A program made the position numbers and the translations under genes. A stretch of 64,000 nt of DNA from Burkholderiales bacterium (lineage in GTDB: Bacteria; Pseudomonadota; Gammaproteobacteria; Burkholderiales; SG8-41), in assembly GCA_030684405.1 (NCBI GenBank), contig JAUXYA010000011.1:372001-436000 (forward strand). Reading direction: 5' to 3'. Positions 27,774 through 35,833 of the stretch are shown here, piece after piece; position 1 is the stretch's first letter, and each line of letters opens with the position of its first letter. Below the pieces are notes generated by a model. The model had not been told where the DNA came from and searched no databases. It saw only the letters and a list, made by a program, of their open reading frames with translations.

Positions 27774-29144
27774 ATGCCGCGCACAATGTCGCCCAGCACC
27801 TCTCCTGCGAAGGTTGCTGCAGTCGGCGCCCTGTTCAGCCGCCGCAGCCTGTGGCAGTCCTGGCTGGACATCGAAGCGACGCTCGCCGAAGTCCAGGCCG
27901 AGCTCGGAATTTTTCCCGCGGAAATCGCCGCCGAGATCCGCAGCAAGGCAAATTTCGACGCAATCAGCGAAGAGGCGCTCGCCGCCGACGTCGAACGCAC
28001 CATGGCCCCGGTGCTGTCTCTCGCACGCGCGCTCAGCGCCGCATGCTCGAACGAGGCCGGCGGCTATGTGCACTGGGGCGCCACCACCCAGAACGTGATG
28101 CAGACCGGCCGCACCATGCTGATGCGGCGCGCCCACACCGCATTCATGGAACGCTTCGGCGAAGTGATGGACAAGCTTGCCGGACTTGCCGAAACCCATG
28201 CCGAAACGCTGACAGTCGCCCGCACCAATTACCGCCACGCCCTGCCCATCACCTTCGGCTTCAAGGTCGCCGGCTGGATCGAGGAAATGCTGCGCCATCG
28301 CGACCGCCTTGCCGCTGCCGAGCCACGGGTATTCATGTCACTGTGGGGCGGCGCGGTCGGTGCGATGCACGCCTTCGGCGCACACGGCCCCGAGATCAAC
28401 CGCCGGCTGTCGCAGCGGCTGGGACTGCAGCCCATGGCCGTGCCTTCGCGTGCCGCCACCGACCCGGTCGCCGAATACGTCATGCTGCTGGCACTGTTCA
28501 GCGCGACCTGCTCGAAGATCGCTCGCGCGCTCTACTCGCTGATGGCCGACGAATACGCCGAGATCAGCGAACAGCTCGACGGCGGAGTCATCGGCTCGAG
28601 CACCATGCCGCACAAGATCAACTCCAAGGTCGCCGTTGAAGTCATCGCCCTCGCCGCCCAGCTGCGTTCGCAGGTGCCGCTCGCGCTGGAGGCGATGCAG
28701 CCCTCGCATGAGGGCGACGCTGCCAACAACTACATGATGTACGGCCAGATGGAGACCGTCTGCCCGCTGGCCTATGAACTGGTAGACGCGATGGATGAAA
28801 TGCTCGGCTGCATCGCCATCGATGCCGGCCGCATGCGCCGCAACCTCGACCATTCGGCGGCCTGCATCGCCGCCGAAAACGCGATGATGGTGCTGGCGCC
28901 GGCCATCGGCCGCAACCGCGCCCACGACCTGCTGCACCACGCGATCGCACACGCCGCGGCCCGGCCCGGAAGCCTCGTCGACGAACTCTGGCAGCACGAG
29001 GAAATTCGCGGTGCAGTCAGTCGGCAGGCCCTCGAGCAGGCACTGGACCCCCGGCACTACACCGGCCGCAGTGCCGAAATGGCGCGTGAGTTGGCCGGAG
29101 CCGCGCGCAGCGCCGCCTGCGAAATCCGTCAGACCGGGCGCTGA
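27774..29144 (+). CDS. Fumarase/aspartase-superfamily lyase (PurB/PcaB-like)
   Basis: A 456-residue lyase or cycloisomerase of the adenylosuccinate lyase / 3-carboxy-muconate cycloisomerase group. The superfamily signature GSSTMPHKIN is present with the catalytic-loop Ser; HWGATTQNVMQTG matches the second conserved region and the ARTNYRHALPITFGFK region the first His site. It is not likely to be the housekeeping purB, because its neighbours are catabolic (Bug receptor, LysR, GMC oxidase). A CMLE-like or other dicarboxylate-releasing activity is the best guess. ATG 27774 was chosen over the in-frame 27732 start, whose extra residues are not family-like; ATG 27786 is also possible. Confidence 0.88.
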   Translation: MPRTMSPSTSPAKVAAVGALFSRRSLWQSWLDIEATLAEVQAELGIFPAEIAAEIRSKANFDAISEEALAADVERTMAPVLSLARALSAACSNEAGGYVHWGATTQNVMQTGRTMLMRRAHTAFMERFGEVMDKLAGLAETHAETLTVARTNYRHALPITFGFKVAGWIEEMLRHRDRLAAAEPRVFMSLWGGAVGAMHAFGAHGPEINRRLSQRLGLQPMAVPSRAATDPVAEYVMLLALFSATCSKIARALYSLMADEYAEISEQLDGGVIGSSTMPHKINSKVAVEVIALAAQLRSQVPLALEAMQPSHEGDAANNYMMYGQMETVCPLAYELVDAMDEMLGCIAIDAGRMRRNLDHSAACIAAENAMMVLAPAIGRNRAHDLLHHAIAHAAARPGSLVDELWQHEEIRGAVSRQALEQALDPRHYTGRSAEMARELAGAARSAACEIRQTGR

Positions 29145-29197
29145 CCCGGGCCAATAAAGCCGTCGACCGTCATTCCATCCGCACAAGGAGCACCGCG

Positions 29198-30001
29198 ATG
29201 CACATCAGCCTGAGCACCGCCCTGAAGTCCCTGCTGTTTGCCGCAACCCTCGTCGCCGCGACCGTCGCATCCGCCGCGACTCCGGCCATCAAGGCACCGA
29301 AGCCCGACACGCCCAAGCGCGTGCTGTTCGTCGGCAACAGCTACTTCTATTACAACGCAAGCCTGCACTTCCACGCGCGGCGCGTCGCGCTGGCCGCCGA
29401 CCCGGCCTGGGCCAAACCCTTCGAATACAAATCCGCAACCATTGCCGCCGCGCCGCTGGCACACCACAACATCGATCACCTGATCACGCCCGGCAACCTC
29501 GGCGTCAAGGAACCCTTCGAACTGGTGATCCTGCAGGGCAACAGCACCGACGCCATGAGCGAACGCAACCGCAACGCATTCCGCGAGAAGGTCATCGAAT
29601 TCAACGCTAAGATCACCGGTCGCGGTGGCATGACTGCGCTCTACATGACGCCTGCGCATGTGAAGCCGAGCAAATGGGCGGCCGATACCGGGATGATGCG
29701 CAAGACCGAAGAGCTCTATGTATCAGTGGGCAACGAGATCGGTGCACTGGTGATTCCGGTCGGCCTCGCCTTCGAGGAAGCCTACCGCCGGCGCCCTGAC
29801 ATCAAGTTGCACCAGCCCTACGACGGCAGCCACCCGACGCTGCTCGGCACCTTCCTCGGCGCCTACACCATCTATGCCACGCTCTACGGCAAATCGCCGG
29901 CGGGCAACAACTACAACTTTCACGACCAGGTCAGCGCCGAGGATGCAGCCTTTCTGCAGCAGGTCGCTGACGACACGGTAAAGAAGTTTTTCGGGCGCTG
30001 A
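29198..30001 (+). CDS. Secreted SGNH-like hydrolase, copy 1
   Basis: A 267-residue exported protein with Sec signal peptide (about 1-27, ending ASA). The SGNH pattern is visible: block I LFVGNSYFYYN with Ser 48, block III VILQGNS, and block V DGSHP with D209 and H212, which would be the Asp/His of the catalytic triad. Such enzymes cleave esters of lipids or carbohydrates. A good ribosome site (AAGGAG) precedes the ATG. The next gene encodes a close paralogue of the same length and ends with the same residues (ADDTVKKFFGR), so the pair arose by tandem duplication. Substrate unknown; periplasmic location is inferred. Confidence 0.8.
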   Translation: MHISLSTALKSLLFAATLVAATVASAATPAIKAPKPDTPKRVLFVGNSYFYYNASLHFHARRVALAADPAWAKPFEYKSATIAAAPLAHHNIDHLITPGNLGVKEPFELVILQGNSTDAMSERNRNAFREKVIEFNAKITGRGGMTALYMTPAHVKPSKWAADTGMMRKTEELYVSVGNEIGALVIPVGLAFEEAYRRRPDIKLHQPYDGSHPTLLGTFLGAYTIYATLYGKSPAGNNYNFHDQVSAEDAAFLQQVADDTVKKFFGR

Positions 30002-30072
30002 ACAGTGCCGGCCGACGTAGAATCGGGCACGCCGAACCGGATCCGGCACTAGACCAAAAAGAAAGAGCCGCC

Positions 30073-30873
30073 ATGCAAACCCATGCAATCTCCGTCGCGA
30101 AATCGCTGTTGTTGCTCGCTGTGTTCCTGCTGTCCCCGGCAGCCGGAGCCGCCGCACCGAAAGTCAGGGCGCCACAAGTCGACACGCCCGCGCGCGTGCT
30201 GTTTGTCGGCAACAGCTACCTCTATTACAACGACAGCCTGCACAACCATGTGCGGCGGATGGTGATCGCCGACGACCCCGCCCTCGAAAAAGTGCTGCAG
30301 TACAAGTCAGCCACCATCGGCGGCGCCAACCTCGCGCACCACAACATCGATCACCTGACCGAACCCGGCCGCATCGGCGTCACGCTGCCATTCCAGCTGG
30401 TCATCCTGCAGGACGGCAGCGCAGCCCCGCTGTCGGAAAAGCGGCGCGCGTTGTCGCGCGAAAAGATGAAGGAATTCAGCAGCATCATCCGCGAGCGCGG
30501 GGGCCAGGTCGCACTGTACATGGGTCATGCCTACGTGCCACCGCACAAGCAGGCCAAACCCGAAAACATCCGCCTCACCGAAAATCACCATCTGGCGGTC
30601 GGCAACGAGATCAATGCACTGGTCATTCCCGTCGGCCTGGCATTCGAAGAAGCCTATCGCCGACGCCCGGGCATGAAACTGCATAAGGACTTCGACGGCA
30701 CCCACCCCGACCTCCTCGGCACCTACCTCGCCGCCTGCGTGGTGTATGCCAGCGTCTACGGCAAGTCACCGGTGGGCAATCAATATGACTATTACGGAAA
30801 AGTCAGCCGGGAAGATGCGGCCTTCCTACAGCAGATCGCCGATGACACGGTAAAGAAGTTTTTCGGGCGATGA
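30073..30873 (+). CDS. Secreted SGNH-like hydrolase, copy 2
   Basis: A 266-residue paralogue of the preceding gene, 71 bp downstream. It has a Sec signal peptide (hydrophobic 11-22, cleavage near AGAAA), block I LFVGNSYLYYN with S48, VILQDGS in block III, and DGTHP with D208 and H211. The middle (about 130-180) differs most between the two copies, which hints at different acyl or leaving groups, whereas the last 30 bases are nearly identical in DNA. It ends 16 bases before the second AT-rich IHF-like motif. Function beyond esterase/acetylesterase-type chemistry is inference. Confidence 0.8.
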   Translation: MQTHAISVAKSLLLLAVFLLSPAAGAAAPKVRAPQVDTPARVLFVGNSYLYYNDSLHNHVRRMVIADDPALEKVLQYKSATIGGANLAHHNIDHLTEPGRIGVTLPFQLVILQDGSAAPLSEKRRALSREKMKEFSSIIRERGGQVALYMGHAYVPPHKQAKPENIRLTENHHLAVGNEINALVIPVGLAFEEAYRRRPGMKLHKDFDGTHPDLLGTYLAACVVYASVYGKSPVGNQYDYYGKVSREDAAFLQQIADDTVKKFFGR

Positions 30874-30888
30874 TTGAAATATCAATAA

Positions 30889-30901
30889 AATCAATAACTT
30901 A
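30889..30901 (+). promoter_or_regulatory. IHF-consensus site in AT-rich motif (copy 2)
   Basis: AATCAATAACTTA matches WATCAANNNNTTR exactly and lies in the same extended AT-rich motif as 17656. It begins 15 bases after the stop of the second SGNH gene and directly precedes a block of palindromic repeats. Confidence 0.4.
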
Positions 30902-30914
30902 TAATAGTCATTAG

Positions 30915-31190
30915 AGCGCAAGCCGGAATCCCTGCACTGGCAGACAAAACTTGCCAAGGCATGTTGCGGCAACAGGCTGGATTCCGGCGCGCGCTCTGTG
31001 CGTCCGGAATGACGGCAGTGGAGAATCCCTGTCCACCAGCCGCGCACAAAACCCAAACGTCATTCCGGCGAACGCCGGAATCCAGTCCGCAGTCGTCCAA
31101 TTCCACTCCGATTCCCCGAACCCTGGATACCGGATCGCCCCCAAGGGCACTTCCTCCGGCGCGCGCTTTGCGCGTCCGGAATGACGCACA
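30915..31190. repeat. Cluster of palindromic CCGGAAT repeats
   Basis: The 335-bp gap between convergent genes (30874-31208) holds no gene but several copies of a palindrome built on ATTCCGG/CCGGAAT. The clearest are 31062-31081 (ATTCCGGCG-AA-CGCCGGAAT, perfect 9-bp stem) and 30981-31010 and about 31154-31184 (same ends around a GCGCGCGCT core, with GGAATGAC). This ATTCCGG..CCGGAATGAC type is a familiar REP-like family in betaproteobacteria. Hairpins could end transcription from both sides. Confidence 0.8.
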
Positions 31191-31208
31191 AGCGGGCGCA
31201 GTCGCCCG

Positions 31209-32111
31209 TCAGGAATTATTCCTGACCAGTTTCTGCACATTCCAGTTCAGCGAATCGGCGACATAGATGTTGTCGTCCGCATCCAGCGCGAGGTAATGCG
31301 CCTCGCCGTAACGGTTCGGGCCTTTGCCCTGGCCACCGGTGGCAGCGAGCAGGTTCAGGTCCATGTCGAGTTTCATGATCCGTCCGGCATGGCCGTGCGC
31401 CATCATGATGTGCTTCTGGTCGCTGCACAGCGCCAGACCGCAAGGCGTTCCGGGATGCGCTTTCTCGCGCAGGAACTTCCCCTCGCCGTCAAACACCTGC
31501 AGCCGCTGATTGGAACGGTCAGCGATATAGACCAGTCCCTGCGGATCAACCAGCACCGCATGCGGCTGGTTGAATTCGCCCGGGCCCTTGCCCTCGCCAC
31601 CCCAGGTCGTCAAAAAGTTGCCGTCACCATCGAACTTGATCACTCGTGACTCGCCCTTGCCGTGGCCCTGGGTCACATAGACCTCGCCCTTGGGCCCGAA
31701 GGCGATGTCGTTCGGTTCATTGAAACAGCGCAGATGCCCGGCCTGGTGCCAGTCGGTGGCGCGGCCCTTCACGCCGAGCACCATCTGGATACGGCCTTCC
31801 GGATTCATCTTGAGTACGATGTGCGCGACGGTGTCAGTCACCCAGATATTGCCCTGCGCATCCAGCTTGAGGCCATGCGGGTTGTCGAAAATGCCACGCC
31901 CCAGCGAACGCAAGTACATGCCCTCGGGATTGAACTCCATCAGCGCATGCTCGCTGCGGCTGAACACGAGAATGTTGCCGTTCGCGCGCACCGCCACCGC
32001 CGAGCAGGGCCCGAAATTCACGCCTTCCGGCAACTGGAAAATGTCGGGCACGACACGGTAATTCAATTCCGGAACGTTCTGCTGTACGGCAATCGTGGCA
32101 GCCTGCGCCAT
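31209..32111 (-). CDS. NHL-repeat beta-propeller protein
   Basis: A 300-residue protein made of repeated NHL-type blades (motifs such as GIFDNPHGLKLDAQGNIWVTD, GEFNQPHAVLVDPQGL in shortened form, ALDADDNIYVAD), about five or six, giving a six-bladed propeller. AAGGAG stands 6 bases before the ATG. No signal peptide is apparent, so it is probably cytoplasmic. Similar proteins are labelled peptidylglycine lyase-like or lactonase/SMP30-like, but catalytic residues are not evident to me. It converges on the SGNH genes across repeats. Role unknown; it may bind or hydrolyse a lactone in the nearby catabolic set. Confidence 0.8.
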   Translation of the reverse strand: MAQAATIAVQQNVPELNYRVVPDIFQLPEGVNFGPCSAVAVRANGNILVFSRSEHALMEFNPEGMYLRSLGRGIFDNPHGLKLDAQGNIWVTDTVAHIVLKMNPEGRIQMVLGVKGRATDWHQAGHLRCFNEPNDIAFGPKGEVYVTQGHGKGESRVIKFDGDGNFLTTWGGEGKGPGEFNQPHAVLVDPQGLVYIADRSNQRLQVFDGEGKFLREKAHPGTPCGLALCSDQKHIMMAHGHAGRIMKLDMDLNLLAATGGQGKGPNRYGEAHYLALDADDNIYVADSLNWNVQKLVRNNS

Positions 32112-32346
32112 GGCTCACTCCTTGCAATGCATTGTTTTGTTGTCGTGCGCGATGGGCCGCGCACCCGTAGCCTGAGGATAACGCGGAAATTCAGACGTCG
32201 CGGTACTCAGTCCACAGCGCGAGCACCGGAATGGTGATCCGCGACCGGAAACGCACCGCGGCAGTGCGCCTGGCTGTCCTCTCACATACCGTAAGTTATT
32301 CCGCAGCGCAGCGACCGAGCATCATGTCCACAACTGGGAGTTTCCG

Positions 32347-32922
32347 ATGACTGCTGCTGCCCTTGCACGCCTCTACCATTTCGTCGCCGGCAATACCGGT
32401 CCCTGGCAGATCGAACAGGCGCAAACCCTCTGCGGCGATCCGCTGCCGGCCGCCACTCGTATCGCCGTGCAGGCGGACACATCGGGATTTCAATCGGCTG
32501 CCGCCTCCTGGTCGTTGCGCGGCATCACCAGCAACGAGCGCTACGTCACCCGCAGCGAAAAATCCGCGCTGGTCGCCCGTCAGGAAAGCCTCGGCCGCGC
32601 ACAGGCGACCCGTGCCGCGCTGATCCCCATCCGCAAAAATGCTGCCTGGTGGGCGCTGGTACAGGACGAGCGCCGGCAGATACTCGAGGAGCAGTCGCGG
32701 CACATCGCCATCGGACTGAAATACCTGCCCGCAATCGCGCGCCGCCTGCACCACTGCCGCGATCTCGGCGATGCCGAACCCTTCGACTTCATCACCTGGT
32801 TCGAATATGCCCCGGAACATGGCAGCGCCTTTGACGAACTGGTCGCCGCACTGCGTGCATCCCCGGAGTGGCAGTACGTGGAACGCGAAGCCGACTTCCG
32901 CCTGGTCCACAGCGGGGTATGA
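32347..32922 (+). CDS. Chlorite-dismutase-family haem-binding protein
   Basis: A 191-residue protein whose second half matches the Cld superfamily: AAWWALVQDERRQIL (about 99-113), HIAIGLKYLPAIARRLHHCRDLG (about 119-141, broken into motif here), then FDFITWFEY and the tail WQYVERE. H135 or H136 is the likely proximal haem ligand. The distal Arg needed for chlorite breakdown was not identified with confidence, so true dismutase activity is doubtful; many family members are peroxidase-like or have other haem roles. The start ATG follows GGGAG (TGGGAGTTTCCG). It is monocistronic between the divergent NHL gene and a secreted DUF3617-like protein. Both neighbours are unhelpful. Confidence 0.72.
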   Translation: MTAAALARLYHFVAGNTGPWQIEQAQTLCGDPLPAATRIAVQADTSGFQSAAASWSLRGITSNERYVTRSEKSALVARQESLGRAQATRAALIPIRKNAAWWALVQDERRQILEEQSRHIAIGLKYLPAIARRLHHCRDLGDAEPFDFITWFEYAPEHGSAFDELVAALRASPEWQYVEREADFRLVHSGV

Positions 32923-33004
32923 GCGGCGCCCCAGGGTGGGGCTTCGCCGCGGTTCAGGGCTAAAATGTGCCTGTCATTGTCTGAACACAGAAAAGGGAAC
33001 CGCC

Positions 33005-33568
33005 ATGCACAGCATCCGCATCAACCGCAGCCTCGTCCTCGCCGCCGCCTGCGCAGTATTCACCGCTTTCCCCGCCGCCGCGCAGACCATGAAGCCCGGA
33101 CTCTGGGAAATCAACAACAAGATGGGTGGCAGCGGCGACACCGGCGCCAAGATGGCTGCAGCCCAGGAACAGATGCAGAAGGCAATGGCGGGCATGCCCC
33201 CCGAGCAACGCAAGCAAATGGAAAAAATGATGGCCCAGCAGGGCGTCAACATGGCCCCCGGCAAGGGCGGCGGCATGTCAACCCGCATCTGCGTCAGCAA
33301 GGACATGGCCGCGCGCAACGAAGCCCCGGCCCAGCAGCAAGGCGACTGCAAGCAGGAGCAACTGCAGCGCAGCGGCAACACCACCAAGTTCCGCTACACC
33401 TGCAGCAACCCGCCCTCCACCGGCGAAGGCGAAATCGTCGTGCACAGCCCCGAGTCCTACACCATGAAAATGAGCGTCACCCAAAAAGGCCAGAAGGACC
33501 GGATGACGATGGAGGCGCAAGGCAAGTGGCTCGGCGCCGACTGCGGCACGCTCAAACCGCTAAAATAA
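33005..33568 (+). CDS. Secreted DUF3617-like protein
   Basis: A 187-residue periplasmic protein of unknown function. Signal peptide at about 1-26 (ending AAAQ), then the DUF3617 opening MKPGLWEI. A Met/Gln/Lys-rich helical insertion follows (AAAQEQMQKAMAG, PPEQRKQMEKMMAQQG), and four Cys (about 98, 116, 139, 181) could form two disulphides. ATG 33005 with an upstream AAAGGGAAC ribosome site was chosen; longer in-frame starts lie in the preceding gene. The family is common in proteobacteria and uncharacterised. The second Bug receptor starts 43 bp downstream. Confidence 0.8.
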   Translation: MHSIRINRSLVLAAACAVFTAFPAAAQTMKPGLWEINNKMGGSGDTGAKMAAAQEQMQKAMAGMPPEQRKQMEKMMAQQGVNMAPGKGGGMSTRICVSKDMAARNEAPAQQQGDCKQEQLQRSGNTTKFRYTCSNPPSTGEGEIVVHSPESYTMKMSVTQKGQKDRMTMEAQGKWLGADCGTLKPLK

Positions 33569-33611
33569 ACCGCGCAATAAAAAACAAACACAAAACAATG
33601 GAGGAGTTCCC

Positions 33612-34586
33612 ATGCCCGTACCGTACATCCCCGGCCTGCGCCTCGCGCTCGCCGCGATCCTGAGCACAGCCGCCGTCGCACAGGCGGCGCAGGTTTTCCC
33701 CAGCAAGGTCATCCGCATGGTTGTACCGCTGGCGCCCGGCGGTACCGGTGACACGCTGGCGCGGACTGTCGGCGAGGAAATGGGGCGGATTCTCGGCACC
33801 AACATCGTCATCGACAATCGGATGGGTGCCGGCGGCCTGATCGGCACCCAAACGGTGGCAACCGCGGCACCCGACGGTTACACCCTGATCAACGTCAGCC
33901 CCTCACACGTCATCAACCCGGCGCTGCACACCCGAAAGACCTATGACCCGGTCAAGGATTTCGAAGCGGTAATCCACATCGCCAACACCTACCAGATCAT
34001 TGTCGCGCATCCCTCGCTGCCAGCGAAAAACCTGAAAGAACTGATTGCATTGGCCAAAGCCAGTCCGGGAAAATTGTCCTACGGTTCCGCCGGCACCGGC
34101 TCGGCGACCCACCTCAACATGGAACTGTTCAAACAAATGGCCGGCGTCGACATTGTCCACGTCCCCTACAAAGGCAGCACCCCATCACGCATAGACACGG
34201 TCGCCGGCCAGATCCAACTCTCGATGGACGGCCTGCTACCAGTATTGCCCTTCATCAAAGACGGCCGCCTGCGTCCGCTGGGCCTGACCAGCAGCAAACG
34301 CTCGCAGGCAGCCCCCGACATCCCGACCATCGGCGAAAGCGTGCCCGGCTACGCCACAGATACCTGGTACGGCATCCTCGCACCGGCAAAAACACCAAAG
34401 GCGATCATTGCCACGCTGCACGGCGCTGCGGCCAAGGCGATGAACACGCCTGCGACGGCGGCACGACTGAAACAGTTGGGGACAGACCCGGTAGGCGGAA
34501 CTTCGGAACAATTCGGAAAGCTGTTGGCGAGTGAGGCGAAGCTTTGGGCGAAAGTGGTGAAGGTTTCGGGGGCGAAGGTTAACTAA
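33612..34586 (+). CDS. Bug/TctC-family periplasmic substrate-binding protein (second copy)
   Basis: A 324-residue periplasmic receptor. Signal peptide ends near VAQAA; the ATG follows GGAGGAG. Family motifs: FPSKVIRMVVPLAPGGTGDT, GAGGLIGTQTVATAAPDGYT, HPSLPAKNLKELIALAKA and HVPYKGSTPS. It is typical in length and, like the copy at 26690, has no membrane subunits next to it. The ligand (an organic acid) is unknown. It is followed after 38 bp by a low-G+C gene of foreign appearance, so this is the last gene of the local native block before the insertion. Confidence 0.94.
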   Translation: MPVPYIPGLRLALAAILSTAAVAQAAQVFPSKVIRMVVPLAPGGTGDTLARTVGEEMGRILGTNIVIDNRMGAGGLIGTQTVATAAPDGYTLINVSPSHVINPALHTRKTYDPVKDFEAVIHIANTYQIIVAHPSLPAKNLKELIALAKASPGKLSYGSAGTGSATHLNMELFKQMAGVDIVHVPYKGSTPSRIDTVAGQIQLSMDGLLPVLPFIKDGRLRPLGLTSSKRSQAAPDIPTIGESVPGYATDTWYGILAPAKTPKAIIATLHGAAAKAMNTPATAARLKQLGTDPVGGTSEQFGKLLASEAKLWAKVVKVSGAKVN

Positions 34587-34624
34587 AATCTACGAAGCAT
34601 CAGTCAGCAGATTAAAAAATTCCG

Positions 34625-35470
34625 ATGGATAACAGCACGCTCGACAAGATTGCCGAGTTTGTATGTGGAAACGGCGAGCAATACCCCATCTATAGATCCA
34701 GTTCCCACATAACCGCATTCTTTGAGCGCGCCGGCGTACCTCGCCTAATCCACGACGGATCCACTAGGCAACTCTGGGTTTTAAATGCATTGAAAACTTG
34801 CTCTCGAGAGGAATTAGCCTCCATCATAAAAAGGCTAGCGTCTCCTCGTGAATATCAAGGTGACCAACCTAAAACAACAAAAGCAATAAAGTTACTGAAC
34901 GAGGCTCTTTACGTTGAGGGTTTCGCAGTAAGGCTCCGCGGAATTGACCCTTATTTTGAAAGGATTACAGTTTCCTTCGATACAGGAGCTGAGAATCCCG
35001 AATTTAAACCATTGCCTCCCCCTGATTTTCTCTCGCTGCAACTTGAATCTGGAATTGGACAACTGCTAGCCAACCGCTGGACCGAAGCCCAAAAGTGCGT
35101 AGATGCAAAAGCATACCTAGCCGCGAATATCGTCATGGGGAGTCTACTTGAAGGTCTATTGCTAGGTGTTTGCCAAAGTTTTCCAAGAGAGGCAAATACG
35201 TGCCCGTGTGCACCATCAGACAAGGAAGGCAAGGTTCTACCATTCCAACAATGGTCTCTTTCCCAAATGATTGATGTTGCACACCATCTCAGTTGGTTAG
35301 ATCTAGACGTGAAAAAGTTCTCTCACGCATTGCGCGATTTCAGAAACCTAATTCATCCTTACGAGCAAATAGTCAATCGCGCAGATCCAGATGCCGACAC
35401 ATGCAATATTTCCTGGCTCGTAGTTCAAGCAGCCACGAACGACTTAGCGCGGAAGTTGCGTCGCCCATAA
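34625..35470 (+). CDS. HEPN-domain protein, possible AbiJ-like abortive-infection nuclease
   Basis: A 281-residue gene with visibly lower G+C (40-53% in the three 60-base lines I counted) and codons such as TTA, AGA and ATA unlike its neighbours. Residues ~1-60 hold the pattern SSSHITAFFERAG...GSTRQLWVL, which resembles N-terminal domains of AbiJ-type proteins. The C-terminal half is helical and ends in RDFRNLIHP, giving R237-x6-H244 (also R240-x3-H244), the R-x4-6-H motif of HEPN RNases. HEPN proteins of this form are usually phage-defence or toxin RNases. No antitoxin or partner nuclease is adjacent, so it would act alone. It lies between a Bug receptor and a dense repeat block, consistent with transfer. 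The HEPN call is fairly strong; the defence role is inferred. Confidence 0.6.
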   Translation: MDNSTLDKIAEFVCGNGEQYPIYRSSSHITAFFERAGVPRLIHDGSTRQLWVLNALKTCSREELASIIKRLASPREYQGDQPKTTKAIKLLNEALYVEGFAVRLRGIDPYFERITVSFDTGAENPEFKPLPPPDFLSLQLESGIGQLLANRWTEAQKCVDAKAYLAANIVMGSLLEGLLLGVCQSFPREANTCPCAPSDKEGKVLPFQQWSLSQMIDVAHHLSWLDLDVKKFSHALRDFRNLIHPYEQIVNRADPDADTCNISWLVVQAATNDLARKLRRP

Positions 35471-35483
35471 TCCCCTTCTGAGC

Positions 35484-35765
35484 CGCCGAGTAGCGCAGCG
35501 CGGCCGGGTGCAGTCGGCGAGGACTGTGCGAGCGCGCAGGACGTAGAAGCACCATCAGTAATTCGCGCCCAAGCCACAATCCACGAATAGATCATTGGCG
35601 CGAGTTGCGCGCCCCGAAGGAAGTCACCTTGGGTCGCAGCCGCCCGGCCGCGCGAGCAACGCAGGGAACCCCGCAGGGGCGGCGAAGTAGGGTCGCCTTC
35701 TTTTGGTTACTTTTCTTGGCGAGACAAGAAAAGTAACCAGCCGCCGGGCTGCCCCCGGCGAAGTT
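35484..35765. repeat. Composite intergenic repeat block next to the HEPN gene
   Basis: The 363-bp gap 35471-35833 holds no gene. At 35705-35738 GGTTACTTTTCTTG and CAAGAAAAGTAACC form a perfect 14-bp stem with a 6-base loop, flanked by GGCGAAGTAGGGTCGCC and CCGCCGGGCTGCCCCCGGCG-type sequence. A second element at about 35484-35620 has GCGAG/GCGC-rich palindromes around GGCGCGAGTTGCGCGCC. I recognise the GGTTACTTTTCTT hairpin as a dispersed repeat of beta/gammaproteobacteria; other copies were not seen in this window. Confidence 0.7.
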
Positions 35766-35800
35766 GAAGCACAAATGCCTCCGCAAAAAGATTCAGTCCC

Positions 35801-35806
35801 TATAAT
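35801..35806 (+). promoter_or_regulatory. Candidate -10 element for the DMT exporter
   Basis: A perfect TATAAT lies 28 bases before the GTG start at 35834, just outside the repeat block. No convincing -35 hexamer is seen at normal spacing. Confidence 0.3.
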
Positions 35807-35833
35807 CGCGGGCAAATCCCCGGCATAACAACA

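Noticed and set aside
27774-29144. Assignment of the lyase as housekeeping adenylosuccinate lyase purB
   Set aside because: Signature and length fit the superfamily, but the location in a LysR-controlled catabolic set makes a catabolic lyase more likely.
32347-32922. True chlorite dismutase for perchlorate respiration
   Set aside because: No pcr or clr genes, and the distal Arg was not securely located, so only family membership is claimed.
34625-35470. A toxin-antitoxin pair around the HEPN gene
   Set aside because: No MNT nucleotidyltransferase or other small antitoxin gene is found on either side; the gap downstream is only repeats.
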